Positions 1-11,077 of a stretch of 64,000 nucleotides of DNA are shown piece after piece (position 1 is the first letter of the stretch; the number at the start of each line of letters is the position of its first letter). The position numbers were made by a program, and so were the translations under genes. The DNA comes from Podospora pseudocomata. Taxonomy: Eukaryota; Ascomycota; Sordariomycetes; Sordariales; Podosporaceae. The DNA lies in NCBI RefSeq assembly GCF_035222375.1, contig NC_085887.1:3819501-3883500 (forward strand), written 5' to 3'. Below the pieces are notes generated by a model. It was not told the origin of the DNA. It was given only the letters and a program-made list of their open reading frames with translations, and searched no databases.

Positions 1-1
1 T

Positions 2-2179
2 CCCGCCAGCCTCAACGCCAACTCCTGGGAGATAATCGACCTCGATAGAAGTCAGCAAAATCAGGCCGCTCCCAAGCTTCAACCACACGCCCACACCGAT
101 CCCACCGTCACTCCTTACCTCGGCCTCCGCGCCAGGCTCTCTCAGCTCTGGTTTAACCGCTGGACCGTTCTCCTCATCCTCGTCCTCGTCCGCGTCCTCC
201 TCCTCACCGGCAGCCTCAACGACAATATCGGCGATGCCAAAGTCAAAGCTCTCTCAGCATGCACCAAGGTCGAAGATGTCGGGAGTGCCATGGCGTCCAT
301 GCCTCATTATTTGTCTGTGGGTGTCAACTCGATGGCGGCGGAGGGAATTGAGAAGGCTGTTTCTGCCATGGTTCAGATCCTGATGTTGATCCTCACTGGG
401 GTCGAGAACCTGGTTTACTTTGTCATCAACATGTACGTTGGCACATGGGCCTGTCTCATTGCAGCTCTAATCCACGGTGCCCTCGAGGTTGGCGCTAAGG
501 GCATCGAGGCGGCAACAAAGTTCATGAACGATGCCATTGGCACCCTCACTGGTCAGATTTCAGAGACTATCGAGGATGTACAGAAAGCTCTCGAGAACGT
601 CGGTGATGCAGTCGGCAATTTCGCAGGCAACTTGATCGGCCCCATTTCGATTCCTAAGATTGACATCAGCCGCCCCCTTGCCGACCTCAAGGACATCAAC
701 ATCAACTCGACGGATATGGTTGATAGCATCGTCAAGCTCGACAAGAAGGTGCCTACCTTCGACCAGGTAGAGAATTTCACCAAGAACGCCATTGGCATCC
801 CGTTCCAGTTCGTCAGAGAGCAGCTCAACTCCAGCTTTGGCAACTACCAGTTCGACAAGACCGTCTTCCCCGTTGCGCAGAAGCAGGCTCTTTCATTCTG
901 CTCGTCCAACTCGTTCCTCAACGACTTTTTCCAATCGCTCTTCGAGATCATCGCCAAAGCCAAAATTGCCTTCTTGGTAGCCATCCCTATTCTGGCCATT
1001 CTGGCCATCATCCTCATGGGCTGGATTGAGATTCGCCGCTGGAGAAAGGAGAAGGAGAGGGCCAGAGTGTTTACCGAGCATGGTTACGACCCGATGGATG
1101 TGGTCTATATTGCTGGCCGGCCGATGACTGCTGGTGCGGGAATCTGGCTTGGGAAGCGGTTCAGGATGACTGGCAGGAACCACCTTCTGGCGCGGTGGAC
1201 GGTGGCCTATGCCACTTCGCTGCCGGCGCTGTTCGTTCTTGCCTTGGCCATGGCTGGATTCTTTAGCTGCTTCTGCCAGTACTTGATGCTGAGGGCTGTC
1301 CAGAATAAGGCTCCGGAGCTCGCTACTCAAGTCGGCAACTTTGCCGAAGATGTTGTTGGCACATTACAGGCTGTCTCGACGGACTGGTCGGATGGTGCGA
1401 ACGGAGTGATCCTGGGCCTGCAGAACGACATCAACAACGACGTCCTCGGTTACGTCACCAACGCCACGAAGGCCGTCAACAACACTCTCAACACCTTTGA
1501 AGACGAGATCAGCAAAGCGGTCGAGGCTGTCTTCAAAGACACCGTTCTGTTCAACGTGGCCAGGGACATCGTTGGCTGTGTCATTTTGCGAAAGATTGAC
1601 ACGGTTGAGAAGGGGCTGACGTGGGTGCATGACCACGCCAAGGTGACGCTGCCGCTCTTCCGCAATGATATGTTCAGTGCCGGAGCCAACGACAGCGTCA
1701 ATGGTGACGGTGAGCTGACCAGCTTCCTGGCTACGCCTGCTAGTGTCACGACGGATGAGATTACGGACGCGGTAGCCAAGGTCGTGAGCAAGCTGCAGAG
1801 CGGCATCGTTCAAGAGGCGCTCATCTCGCTGGCACTTCTTCTGGTTTATGTCATCATTGTTCTTGGGGGTGTGGTCTACGCGCTGGTCAGGATGACGCAG
1901 AACGACAAGACACGCGGTCTGGGCGGTGACAGATGGGGCGTGAAGTTTGGGAGCAGACCTAACAGTTTTGCTCCTGGCGACACAGCCGCCAACAGACGAC
2001 ACCAACGAGATGTCCAGGCAGACGAGCAGGAAGAGCCGAGTGCGTATCATGACTACCGACAAGAGGTGGTTTATGCCGGGAGCGTCAAGAGGGGGAAGGT
2101 CGAGTCGGAGAAGTGGAATACGCATGCGAGAAAGAGCAGTTACCCTACCGTTGAGGATTCCGGGTACTCTGGCCGATAG
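2..2179 (+). CDS. PRM1: Plasma membrane fusion protein Prm1, 3' part
   Basis: Prm1 is a multi-pass membrane protein that stabilises plasma-membrane fusion between mating or fusing cells. The frame is open from base 2 and gives 725 residues to the TAG stop, so the start codon and N-terminus lie before the window. Five hydrophobic stretches can be seen at about fragment residues 50-72, 118-160, 318-345, 393-430 and 605-632, separated by long extracellular-type loops rich in Asn, Val and Asp. This is the Prm1 layout. The tail after the last segment is hydrophilic, with many Arg, Ser and Tyr. Fungal Prm1 is usually about 650-750 residues, so little is missing. No intron is needed. The family call rests on recognising the sequence around the second and third segments. 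Confidence 0.9.
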   Translation, partial: PASLNANSWEIIDLDRSQQNQAAPKLQPHAHTDPTVTPYLGLRARLSQLWFNRWTVLLILVLVRVLLLTGSLNDNIGDAKVKALSACTKVEDVGSAMASMPHYLSVGVNSMAAEGIEKAVSAMVQILMLILTGVENLVYFVINMYVGTWACLIAALIHGALEVGAKGIEAATKFMNDAIGTLTGQISETIEDVQKALENVGDAVGNFAGNLIGPISIPKIDISRPLADLKDININSTDMVDSIVKLDKKVPTFDQVENFTKNAIGIPFQFVREQLNSSFGNYQFDKTVFPVAQKQALSFCSSNSFLNDFFQSLFEIIAKAKIAFLVAIPILAILAIILMGWIEIRRWRKEKERARVFTEHGYDPMDVVYIAGRPMTAGAGIWLGKRFRMTGRNHLLARWTVAYATSLPALFVLALAMAGFFSCFCQYLMLRAVQNKAPELATQVGNFAEDVVGTLQAVSTDWSDGANGVILGLQNDINNDVLGYVTNATKAVNNTLNTFEDEISKAVEAVFKDTVLFNVARDIVGCVILRKIDTVEKGLTWVHDHAKVTLPLFRNDMFSAGANDSVNGDGELTSFLATPASVTTDEITDAVAKVVSKLQSGIVQEALISLALLLVYVIIVLGGVVYALVRMTQNDKTRGLGGDRWGVKFGSRPNSFAPGDTAANRRHQRDVQADEQEEPSAYHDYRQEVVYAGSVKRGKVESEKWNTHARKSSYPTVEDSGYSGR

Positions 2180-3054
2180 GGACGGCGGGAGAAGAAGGAT
2201 ATCAATGGGGGCAGTTATGAGGAGAGCTCGTCCTCTGGAGCTGGGCTGGGACAACCACCGCCGATGTACTCGGTCCTTTAATATTTTTTTTCTTTTTTTT
2301 TTTCTTTTCGTTTCACTCTTGGTTTCTTTTGTTGCTTGCATGGTTGGTAAGGCGTTTGGATAGCGAGACGTTCCAATATATACACCTCGGTAGATTGGCA
2401 GACAGACCCAGATCATCAAAAAAGACATCCGGCATGCATTTACTTGTTGTTGTTGCGATTTATGTGAGATCCCCTGATTGCTGGGACTCCAACGGATAGG
2501 ATATGAGATACTTCGTATATATATGAAGCCCAGTTTGAGTTGGATCTGTGCAATCGAAATGCCTTTTTCTTTGTGAGATCCCAAAGTGGACTTGAATAAA
2601 CCCATTGTGTTGTCTTTTTGATGACGGGCTTGTCCGCAAGTATCCACGATCTCCGGCACCTCGGGTCGCGATGACCGGCGCCGTGGCCTCTTCAGGCATC
2701 GCGGGACATGGCCTCCGCAATCGGGGAAGGCCCAGGTCGTGGCGAGCCGGCAGAAAAATTCCATGTTCGGTGACGGGGGCGAGACTGCAGCACGCACTGC
2801 GGTCGAGAGGGGCACTGGAGGAGGGGCGGTGACTCAACCCCCAGAAGGGCTCCGCTAATTTTCTGCCACTTTACAGGGGGGTGCCGCTGATATGAGGTTA
2901 TGACTCGCCTCCCATTTCAACCACAACTCCAAACAAAGACAGAAGCAGAACCCGGGGAGAAACTTGTTGACATATTTCTGCTGCTGAATCCCGACCTTCC
3001 TTCTCCTTCCCACCCAATTGGTCTCTCGATTGCCAGCACGCGCATTCATTCAAT
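2180..3054. other. Intergenic: PRM1 3' side and tryptophan synthase 5' side
   Basis: It holds a T-rich tract at about 2282-2307, probably in the PRM1 3' UTR, and the leader of the tryptophan synthase gene. Short open frames here show no recognisable protein. No TATA box is obvious before the ATG at 3055. Confidence 0.6.
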
Positions 3055-5503
3055 ATGGAAGGCCTCAAGCAGACGTTTGCTCGCTGCAAGGCGCAGAACA
3101 GGGTCAGTAACTTTCCCACCACTCAACAACCCCGCCATGTTTATTTTTTATTTTTTTTTATTTTGGATATCCCAACGGCCTGAATCCCGGAATCCGGGGA
3201 ACAGGGAAGAACGGGGAACGGCTGTTCAAGAACAAACAAGAGAGAGCCAATTGCTGACCTGTTCTATTCGCAACCACAGTCTGCCCTTGTCACCTATGTC
3301 ACGGCCGGTTTCCCCAACCCCGCAGCCACTCCCGATGTCCTTCTGGCTATGGAGAAGGGCGGCGCCGGTATGCAAATATTCTTCCTTTTTGTGCTGCCAC
3401 TGAAAGACACAAAACCGTTAACTTGTCTTCAACAGATGTTATTGAGCTCGGCGTTCCGTTCTCTGACCCAATTGCCGATGGCCCTACCATCCAGACTGCC
3501 AACACCGTAAGCTTACCTTGCCCAGCATATTTCTCGACGAGCGGCGAACAAGCCACTGACGAGAAAACACACAGATCGCTCTCCAGCATGGCGTGACCAC
3601 CGAGGGCGTCCTCGACATGGTCCGCGTGGCCCGCAAGCGTGGCCTCAAGGCTCCCATTCTCCTCATGGGCTACTACAACCCCCTCCTCAGCTACGGCGAG
3701 GAGCGTCTCCTCAAGGACTGCAAGGAAGCCGGTGTCAATGGCTTCATCATTGTCGATCTGCCCCCCGAGGAGGCCGTCTCCTTCCGCAGACTCTGCACCC
3801 GCGGCGGTCTCTCCTACGTCCCCCTCATTGCTCCCGCCACCTCGGATGCCCGCATGCGTATCCTCTGCCAGCTCGCCGACTCCTTCATCTACGTCGTCTC
3901 TCGCCAGGGCGTCACCGGTGCTAGTGGCACCCTGAACGCTCACTTGCCGGAGCTCCTCGCCCGTGTGAAGAAGTACAGTGGCGACAAGCCCGCGGCCGTC
4001 GGTTTCGGTGTCAGCACTCGCGATCACTTCCAGTCCGTGTCTCAGCTTGCAGATGGTGTTGTCGTCGGCAGTCAGATTGTTACTACCATTATGAACGCCG
4101 CCGAGAACGAGATCAACAAGGCTGTGCAGGAGTACTGCGGTTACCTTTGCGGTCGCACCACCTCCCCCGAGGAGGAGGCCACCCGCGAGGTTGGCATTCT
4201 CGAGGCCATCAACGGTGCTCAGGAGACTGGAGATGTGTCCGTGGATGCTGTCATCAAGGAGACGGATGACCTTGTTGCCCAGCTCGACATGATCAACTCT
4301 GATCTCCCCAAGCGTTTCGGCGAGTTTGGTGGCCAGTACGTCCCCGAGTCCCTGATGGACTGCCTTTCCGAGCTTGAGGACGGCTTCAACAAGATCAAAG
4401 ATGACCCGGCTTTCTGGGAGGAGTACCGCTCTCACTACCCCTGGATGGGCCGCCCCGGTCACCTCCATCTGGCTGAGCGCCTGACGGAACACGCTGGTGG
4501 TGCGAACATCTGGCTTAAGAGAGAGGATCTCAACCACACCGGTTCCCACAAGATCAACAACGCCCTCGGTCAGCTCCTTCTCGCCAGGAGATTGGGCAAG
4601 ACCAAGATTATTGCCGAGACCGGTGCCGGCCAGCACGGTGTAGCCACAGCTACCGTCTGTGCTAAGTTCGGCATGGAGTGCACTGTTTTCATGGGCGCTG
4701 AGGATGTTCGCCGACAGGCTCTTAATGTGTTCCGCATGAAGCTTCTCGGCGCCAAGGTCGTTGCCGTCGAGGCTGGCAGTCGCACCCTCCGCGACGCCGT
4801 CAACGAGGCTCTCCGCTCTTGGGTCGTCAACCTCGAGGACACCCATTACATCATTGGATCTGCCATCGGTCCCCACCCCTTCCCCACCATTGTCCGCACC
4901 TTCCAGTCCGTCATTGGCAGAGAGACCAAGCAGCAGATGCTCGAGAAGCGTGGCAAGCTCCCCGATGCCGTCGTTGCTTGCGTCGGTGGCGGCTCCAACG
5001 CCGTCGGCATGTTCTACCCCTTCGCCGAGGACAGGAGCGTCAAGATGTTGGGCGTGGAGGCTGGTGGTGACGGTGTCGATACCCTTCGCCACAGTGCTAC
5101 TCTCACTGCTGGCTCCAAGGGTGTTCTCCACGGCGTCCGGACCTACATCCTTCAGAACGAGCACGGCCAGATCGACGAGACCCACTCCGTCTCCGCCGGT
5201 CTCGACTACCCCGGCGTCGGCCCCGAGTTGTCCAACTGGAAGGATACCGACCGTGCCAAGTTCATTGCTTGCACTGATGCCCAGGCCTTTATTGGTTTCC
5301 GTCTGATGAGTCAACTGGAGGGTATCATTCCCGCCCTTGAGTCTTCCCACGGTATCTGGGGCGCCATTGAGCTCGCCAAGACCATGAAGAAGGGCGAGGA
5401 CGTTGTCATTTGCCTGAGTGGCCGTGGCGACAAGGACGTGCAGAGCGTTGCTGATGAGCTGCCCAAGATTGGACCTGTCATTGGCTGGGACTTGCGCTTC
5501 TAA
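3055..5503 (+). CDS. Bifunctional tryptophan synthase (alpha-beta fusion)
   Basis: It catalyses the last two steps of tryptophan synthesis in the cytosol: indole-3-glycerol phosphate to indole (alpha), then indole plus serine to tryptophan (beta, PLP-dependent). Exons are 3055-3102, 3280-3367, 3436-3506 and 3575-5503, all with GT-AG borders, giving 711 residues; the fungal family is about 700. The alpha domain (1 to about 265) carries the catalytic Glu and Asp in [18 protein letters not shown], a motif assembled across introns 2 and 3. A linker leads to the beta domain from about residue 315 ([14 protein letters not shown]). The PLP lysine is in [10 protein letters not shown] (about K395) and the phosphate loop is GGGSNA (about 540). 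It corresponds to yeast TRP5 and Neurospora trp-3. The ATG at 3055 starts a reading frame that splices cleanly. A 779-codon open frame on the opposite strand is a codon-bias shadow. Confidence 0.97.
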
Positions 5504-5767
5504 GCTTGCTTTTTTTGCTTGCTCCTTCACTTGGTGGGGGTGAATGCAGTTGTTTTGGATTTGGATTTTAAAAAACAATATCAAGCAGAGGGACGTATCT
5601 GTTACATAGATGGAGCGGAGTTGATCTCGAATGCCGGGTGTACCAGGCCACCGTTTGGGTGGGTCGTGGAGGAAATACATTGGCATTCTGCGCGTTACTT
5701 GTTCTTGGTCTCCATGTGATGTTATCTCCCCGTGCTCGGCTCTCTTTTGTGCGATGTTCCTTCCTGT

Positions 5768-8489
5768 CTACATGAGTTCAACCTCGCACGTTTGTGCCTC
5801 GTTGAACACTTCCGAGCCACCGTGCTGAGCACGAGAGTAAAAGATGCCCACCCTGTAGTGCCTCCCTTGTGAGTCAGCTGGATAGAGCAACAGACCCCAG
5901 ACATCTCTCTTGCGTTTCTGGTCCTGACAAAACGAGCAAGTCGCCCCTGCCCCCCCTCCCGACTGAAAGTCCGGGTCGTCGAGAAATGTCCTGCTGTGTT
6001 CTGTTGGGAAGAGAATTTTGGTCGTTGCTTCTGCACCTGGTTTGATGCTGCCAGCAGGCAACTCGGACAACGAGCAGCAGCTCGACAGCAGAAGCAGCTT
6101 GATCTTTGACAATTCCTCCTCTGTCGTCACCGCTGGGTTAGATCCACCAGCAGCATCATCATCCCAGTCATGCGACACCATGATGAGGTACCCCTTTTCG
6201 GCGTTTGCGCACCGCCACTCCGCGCTCTCGGTGGTGAACTCCCATTTGGGTTTGTCAGGGGGGAGGAAGTCTGACATGGGAATGACCTTCCCGGAAACGA
6301 CGAGCGAGTTGACCTCCGGGCTCAGCCTCCCAAAGGGGTTCACCACCCCCTCCGCTTGCACGTTTGATTTGACTAGGCTGAACTCCGGCCGCAGGTGGGT
6401 TCGGACACGACATTTCCTCCCGTCGGGTAGGCTGTGCACGAAGCGGAAGATGTCGTCCCTGCGGCCTGGCCAGGACCAGCTGGGGCAGTGGAGGGGGTTG
6501 CCTTTTTGGAGGGATTGCAGCAGCGATGGGAGGGTGTTGGGACGGGGGTGGTGACCACGGCGGCCGGCGACCCAGAGGAGGCTGGCGTGGAGGTCGGACC
6601 GCCAGTGTCCCGCGAGATAGGCGTCGTTGGGGGGCATGATGTCGTTGAATCTGGAGGCCGGACCGGACAAACCGGGGAGGAGGTCCTCTTCTATTGTCCA
6701 TTTCAAGTGCACGAATTTCAAGACGACGGATAGCCAGAGGTCGTAGGGGTTGTTGGTCTTGTCGTCGTGGAGGAGGAGAGGGGGGAGGAGGGAAAGGGGG
6801 GTGGTGTTGGGTGATGTGTTGCCGTCGTCGTGGTTGTTGTTGGCTTTTACTTCAGACTGGTGGCCGTTTTCGGAGAGGACAAGAGAGTTGGTTTGGACGT
6901 GGAGCATCGACTTGCCGAAGAATAATTTGCTGGTGGACATGGCCCGTTCCTGGAATACCCACCCCCTTTCGCTCCAGCTCGTGACGGATAGATCCTGCTC
7001 TAGCGGTGGGGAGGATGCCTTTGCTGCCAGCGTCTCATCGCTGTTGCTGGGCACCGATCGGAGTGTAAACACCCCGTTAACTATGCCCTTGGCAGGGGAT
7101 GTGTACCTATATTCAGGGTAAACAACTCGCTTGGACAGGAACCCCTCCAGACAGGATGACGAACTCGCGGCACAGATGGTAAGGTAAGAATGTTCATAGA
7201 TCCGCGCCATTTGTTGTGACTCAAACTCCCAGTCTGTCTTACTGTCCTGGATGATACATAAAGCGTCGATCCAGAGGTAAGGGATGCCAAGGGAGCGGCA
7301 GACCTTTACTGCGTCAAGCATGACAGGAGAGAGATCGGAAAGGGGAATGCTGGTCATACGGGAGGGGAGGGACGAGGTTGTGAGGGTTGTTTGCTGGATC
7401 GCGTCTGAAGGGGGGCCCCAACAGTAGCTTAGGGCTGCGTATTGAACGGGATGGGGGAGGTGGGTGGTGGTGGTGAGTTTGATGGCCGAGTTGGGGGATG
7501 GGGGGAGGGAGAGGAGGCGGGTTGGTTTGAATTTCGTGGTTGCTGGTTGTGCTGCGTTGAGGATGGATTGGGTGAAGCTGATGTTGGGGGCTGACCATGG
7601 CTCCTGCTGTGGTGGGGAGAAGATTTGTAACTCGTCTGCGACTTGCTCTTGAACAGAAGAGGCAGTTAGAAGAAGAGATAAATCTGGTAGACGTGATGCT
7701 TGACTTACTATTCCCAGATTCAACCATAAACTGCCACACAGGCGTCGAATACCATGGGGAGGTAGTTGACAGAAACACCGAGCCATATTCGAGAGCATGT
7801 GTCAGCACTGGTCGAACGTCGTTCCCGGATGCCTTTCGGGGCACATAACGGAACTCAATCCAGACCCCAACTTTAGTGTTTTCCGATCTAGGACGAAGTG
7901 GATTCAAATCCACCCCCTTTTTCTCCATCCCGTCCTTCAGATACCGACACAAATCACAGCCCCCCCGAGCCGACGCTTCAAGGCGGGGAAAGTCAGGCCA
8001 GTTGTCAATGGCACAGAGGTAACTGTTAGCAATCCATTGCGGCCCCTGCCACGAACTCCAACAATACCTTCCTAGATTCTTGTCAGAGAACGGCCAACTC
8101 AGGAGTCAAGGCACTCACTCTCACATACCAACAATTCCATTGCCAACCCGCCTCAAAGCCCAAGCGCAACACGGACACACATTGGAAACTTCTGACAGAG
8201 GCGTCGTCCGCTGAGAAAACACGGCGCGCTTCAGCTCCCAAATGGTTGTCATAAGACTACCAAGACTCGCGTCTGAGCCGGTTCCAAAGAGAATGAATTC
8301 ATTGTCGTACGCGTTGAAACACGTGGAAGCCAACGCCTCGAGCTTGTCGATTGTTTGGGTAGCCGTGGGGATGTCAACTGCGGCACCGGACTGAATCTGC
8401 TGCAGAAGATCAAGCCCATGTTGGTGAACACTAGTCAAGGCTGTGATCCAGTATGGCGGCTTCCCTATCTCTTCGGCGAGTGAGTCCAT
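5768..8489 (-). CDS. HET-domain protein (heterokaryon incompatibility type)
   Basis: HET-domain proteins trigger or regulate programmed cell death after fusion of unlike fungal hyphae; the ligand or partner of this one is unknown. Exons read 8489-8129, 8071-7709 and 7647-5768, giving 867 residues. The N-terminal third has two CxxC pairs (CPCC near residue 112 and CDLC near 167) that could bind a metal. The HET domain runs from about residue 310 (YAALSYCWG) through WIDALCIIQ to the ERGWVFQERAMS block near 500. These three are the classic HET boxes. The C-terminal 350 residues have no repeat domain such as WD40, ankyrin or NACHT. The chosen start is the ATG at 8489. An in-frame ATG at 8624 exists, but a good acceptor (cttgcag, about 8541) lies between, suggesting an intron in the leader. 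The next genes upstream on this strand are two tRNAs. Confidence 0.88.
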
Positions 8490-8666
8490 CGCGAGGTGAA
8501 TTGGTGCCCAACTGTCCCAACTGTCCCGCTTCAGGAATCTGCAAGATGAATGAACGCCGGGGCAAAAGTAAAGTGAAAAAGAAAGAAAAGCGCTCAAGCT
8601 TCTAGCCAAGAAGCTAGATTCCAAAAACTACGCCTACCATCTGGAAGATGGCAGTGCAAAGAATTG

Positions 8667-8759
8667 AGGTCGTGCCCGGGTTCGAACCGGGGTTACTGGA
8701 AGGCAGTGACCGAAGGCTCAAGTCAAAATCCAGAGTGATAACCACTACACTACACAACC
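8667..8759 (-). tRNA. tRNA-Gln (UUG) with intron
   Basis: On the minus strand the acceptor stem pairs GGTTGTG with CACGACC (one G-T pair). The D arm contains GTGTAGTGGTTA and the T arm contains GGTTCGAACCC. The anticodon stem is CTGGA/TCCAG. With U33 in place the anticodon reads TTG, followed by A37. About 21 nt between position 37 and the 3' part of the loop is a typical nuclear tRNA intron. A T-run at 8623-8627 on this strand can stop Pol III. Confidence 0.85.
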
Positions 8760-8824
8760 TTGGGACATGTGCCCTGGTTCGACATTGGGTTCAAGAAGTT
8801 GGTTGAAGTCGAATTCAGAGTGGG

Positions 8825-8830
8825 AAAAAA
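8825..8830 (-). terminator. Pol III T-run after tRNA-Glu
   Basis: Six T on the minus strand, 11 bases past the 3' end of the tRNA-Glu gene. Confidence 0.7.
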
Positions 8831-8841
8831 GAATGTTGGGA

Positions 8842-8933
8842 CTCGGATACCGGGAGTCGAACCCGGGGCTGTTGAGAGAGCAGACACTTCTGAGAAGTGA
8901 GAGTCAACGATGTTACCGCTACACCATACCCGA
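8842..8933 (-). tRNA. tRNA-Glu (CUC) with intron
   Basis: On the minus strand the acceptor stem pairs TCGGGTA with TATCCGA. The D arm region TGGTGTAGCGGTAACATC is the form seen in fungal tRNA-Glu. The anticodon stem is GTTGA/TCAAC with loop CTCTCA, so the anticodon is CTC. About 21 nt after position 37 is an intron. The T arm holds GGTTCGACTCC. A TTTTTT run at 8825-8830 follows the 3' end and should terminate Pol III. It lies about 80 bp from the Gln gene in the same orientation. Confidence 0.87.
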
Positions 8934-9287
8934 TGAGGATGGTTCCGATTGGATGATGCATGTTGGTTCCACTGCAGGCTTTATGAATGACCTTTACCAC
9001 CCCTGACCTCTGACTTCGTATCCCCATATCTCAAATAAGCCGGGAATGGTGAACGTCTTGCAGTCTGACATCTTTGAGAGTCTTGAAGATGATTCGGAAC
9101 CATAAACCCGGGTTGTCTTCCCGCACATATCGGAAGGCCACTGACGCTCCAGCCACCAACGTCTCCCGACTCCGACGGCTCAGCATCATTGCCAAAGTAT
9201 TTAACACGTTTGGTTATTCCATACCGACTGCCTGGGACCTCTCTTCTTTTTCATCAGTCATGTTGAACCACTCGACAAAACCTCAGC
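8934..9287. other. Intergenic between tRNA-Glu and SDR-fold gene
   Basis: Presumed 5' flanks of both the minus-strand tRNA pair and the plus-strand SDR-fold gene. No repeat or further RNA gene seen. Confidence 0.5.
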
Positions 9288-10392
9288 ATGACCACCCTTC
9301 CCATAACCCCCTCCCTCATCCCCCCCCTCACGGGAAGAACAGCCCTCATAACAGGCGGCTCCTCCGAAATAACCCTCTCCACTGCTCTCTTGCTGGCCGA
9401 AAAAGGCTGCTCAAAAGTCATCATCCTCGACCCAGAACACAACGACTCTTTACTCACACCAGATCCAGGCATACCTTCTTGCCTGGCTTTTCTGAGAGTT
9501 GACGTCAGGGATTGGAAGGAGCTAAAAGCTGCGGTAAAGGGATGCGGAGAAGTTGACTACGCGTTTTATGTACCAGGGCCAGAGAGGATTCTCTTCGAGG
9601 TTGGGGGTGAAGGTGATGATGATCGGGAAGGCGAAAACGGGGTGGGGATGGACTGGGCGAGGGAGGTGAGGACTGTGGGGGACTTTGTGAAAGTTTGTTG
9701 GGCGGTTATGGCGCGGTCGGGTGTTGGGAGGCTGGGGGATGAGAAGGGGAAAGGGGGGAGTGTGGTCATTTGTGTACCGGGTGGTGCTGGGGGTTACATG
9801 TCTTGTCATGTGCTGCCTCCTGTGGGGATGCCTGGGGAGGGCGTGATGGATGGGTGTGCGGGTTCTGCTGTGAGTTTGCCTTCTCGAGGAAATGAAATAA
9901 CGCTGAAAAGAAGAGGTGAAGATCCTAGGAATGATACGCTCGCTGAGGACGGTTGCTATTCAAGACGGGGTAGCTATCAATGGGGTTGCTGTTGGCCCTA
10001 CGTTTCCGTTTACTTCAGATGCGATGCTACCAACGACACCGTTGCCTCCTTTGACACCGGGTGTTCAGCTGGAGAAGCTTCCCGTCAAAACTGCCGATGA
10101 GATTGCCCTTGCACTTGTCTTTTCGGCCACAGCGACACAAAAAAGGAAGGTGGAAGTGTACGGAAAGGAGAAGGATTCTGATCTGTTTGCTGGGAAGAAG
10201 GAGGACAGGAAGTGGAATGGGAGAGTCATCTTCACAACAGGGACATCCCCAATGGCGTACACAGAGGTCGAGGAGGGAATGGCTGATCTGCGAAGGTGGT
10301 GGCTGGGAAAGGAGAATGTGAGGATGGTAAGGATGCAGCAGGCGGTTGGAGACTTTAGGCCTTTCGAGGTGGATCACAAACGGGAGCCTTGA
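9288..10392 (+). CDS. SDR-fold (Rossmann) protein with degenerate catalytic motifs
   Basis: Two exons, 9288-9869 and 9916-10392, give 352 residues. The 46-nt intron is short but joins the frames without loss of phase. The N-terminal region (residues 17-45) has the Rossmann shape TALITGGSS followed by VIILDPE. The part across the exon junction (AVKILGMIRSLR, then AINGVAVGPT) matches the helix and strand after the SDR active site. The key residues look lost: the cofactor loop reads TGGSSEIT instead of TGxxxGxG, and aligning IRSLR with the usual YxxxK helix puts Cys and Ala where Tyr and Lys should be. It may therefore be a non-catalytic relative. If the splice model is wrong at the junction, the active-site conclusion could change. 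Function is unknown. Confidence 0.7.
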
Positions 10393-11077
10393 ACCTGTCC
10401 GCAAAACCTGAATACCCAGGTAACTAAGACCTCCTCAGTGAAAGGCACAGGCTACTTTGGGTACACTTCTGAAGCGAGCCCAGTCGGCCGTCTCATTGGT
10501 TTGACACTGAAATAGACGAAACAAAAACACCGACGGGGCTATTGTCATTTTTCATTCGCTTATGCAGGAATATCCTTGATTCACACCACTTACCACATAC
10601 TGGATAGTTCCAAGCAAAGTGTGGTAGGCTGCTACGCCGCAGCTGGAAACTCGTAATTGGACATCAACCAGAAAGGGGAGGGAATTGCTCACTACTCCCC
10701 GAGTGGCCAGCCATACCACGCCTCACAAGCAGGTCGCAGCTGAAAACTCCGACGGAAACTTGAGGAGTGGTCGTTACAAGTCTGGCTGCAGTGATGGTCT
10801 TGTGCCCTGTTGATGGCCGCGAGGGAGAATTTCGCCGCCGCCTTGAACAAAGTCTGAATAGTGGCACAGTGATGGACTGAGGCATGTAAGAGACCCAGGA
10901 ATAGTACCTTAGCTGGGGGATAGATACCTATATAAGGGCTGCCTCTACTCGATATTCCTGTGATAAATTTCTACGTCATCAAAACAACTTCATCAATCGC
11001 CATAACAACCAACCAAAAAGTCTTTAATTGCTTACCACTCATCTTCGATCCCCAAACTTCCACCCCAAACTTTCACC
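10393..11077. other. Intergenic: promoter region of the 172-residue protein gene
   Basis: It contains the TATA box described separately and a pyrimidine/A-rich leader. No coding sequence recognised. Confidence 0.5.
10929..10936 (+). promoter_or_regulatory. TATA box of the 11.1-kb gene
   Basis: TATATAAG, 142 bp before the ATG at 11078 and followed by an A/C-rich leader. This is a good match to the core promoter of inducible or strongly expressed fungal genes. Confidence 0.6.

Noticed and set aside
1364-2815. 483-codon minus-strand open frame over the PRM1 3' end
   Set aside because: It overlaps a clear Prm1 coding region and runs into UTR sequence; no domain recognised.
3347-5686. 779-codon open frame on the minus strand opposite tryptophan synthase
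   Set aside because: It mirrors a highly biased G/C-ending gene; the translation is low complexity with no motif, and the plus strand is unmistakable.
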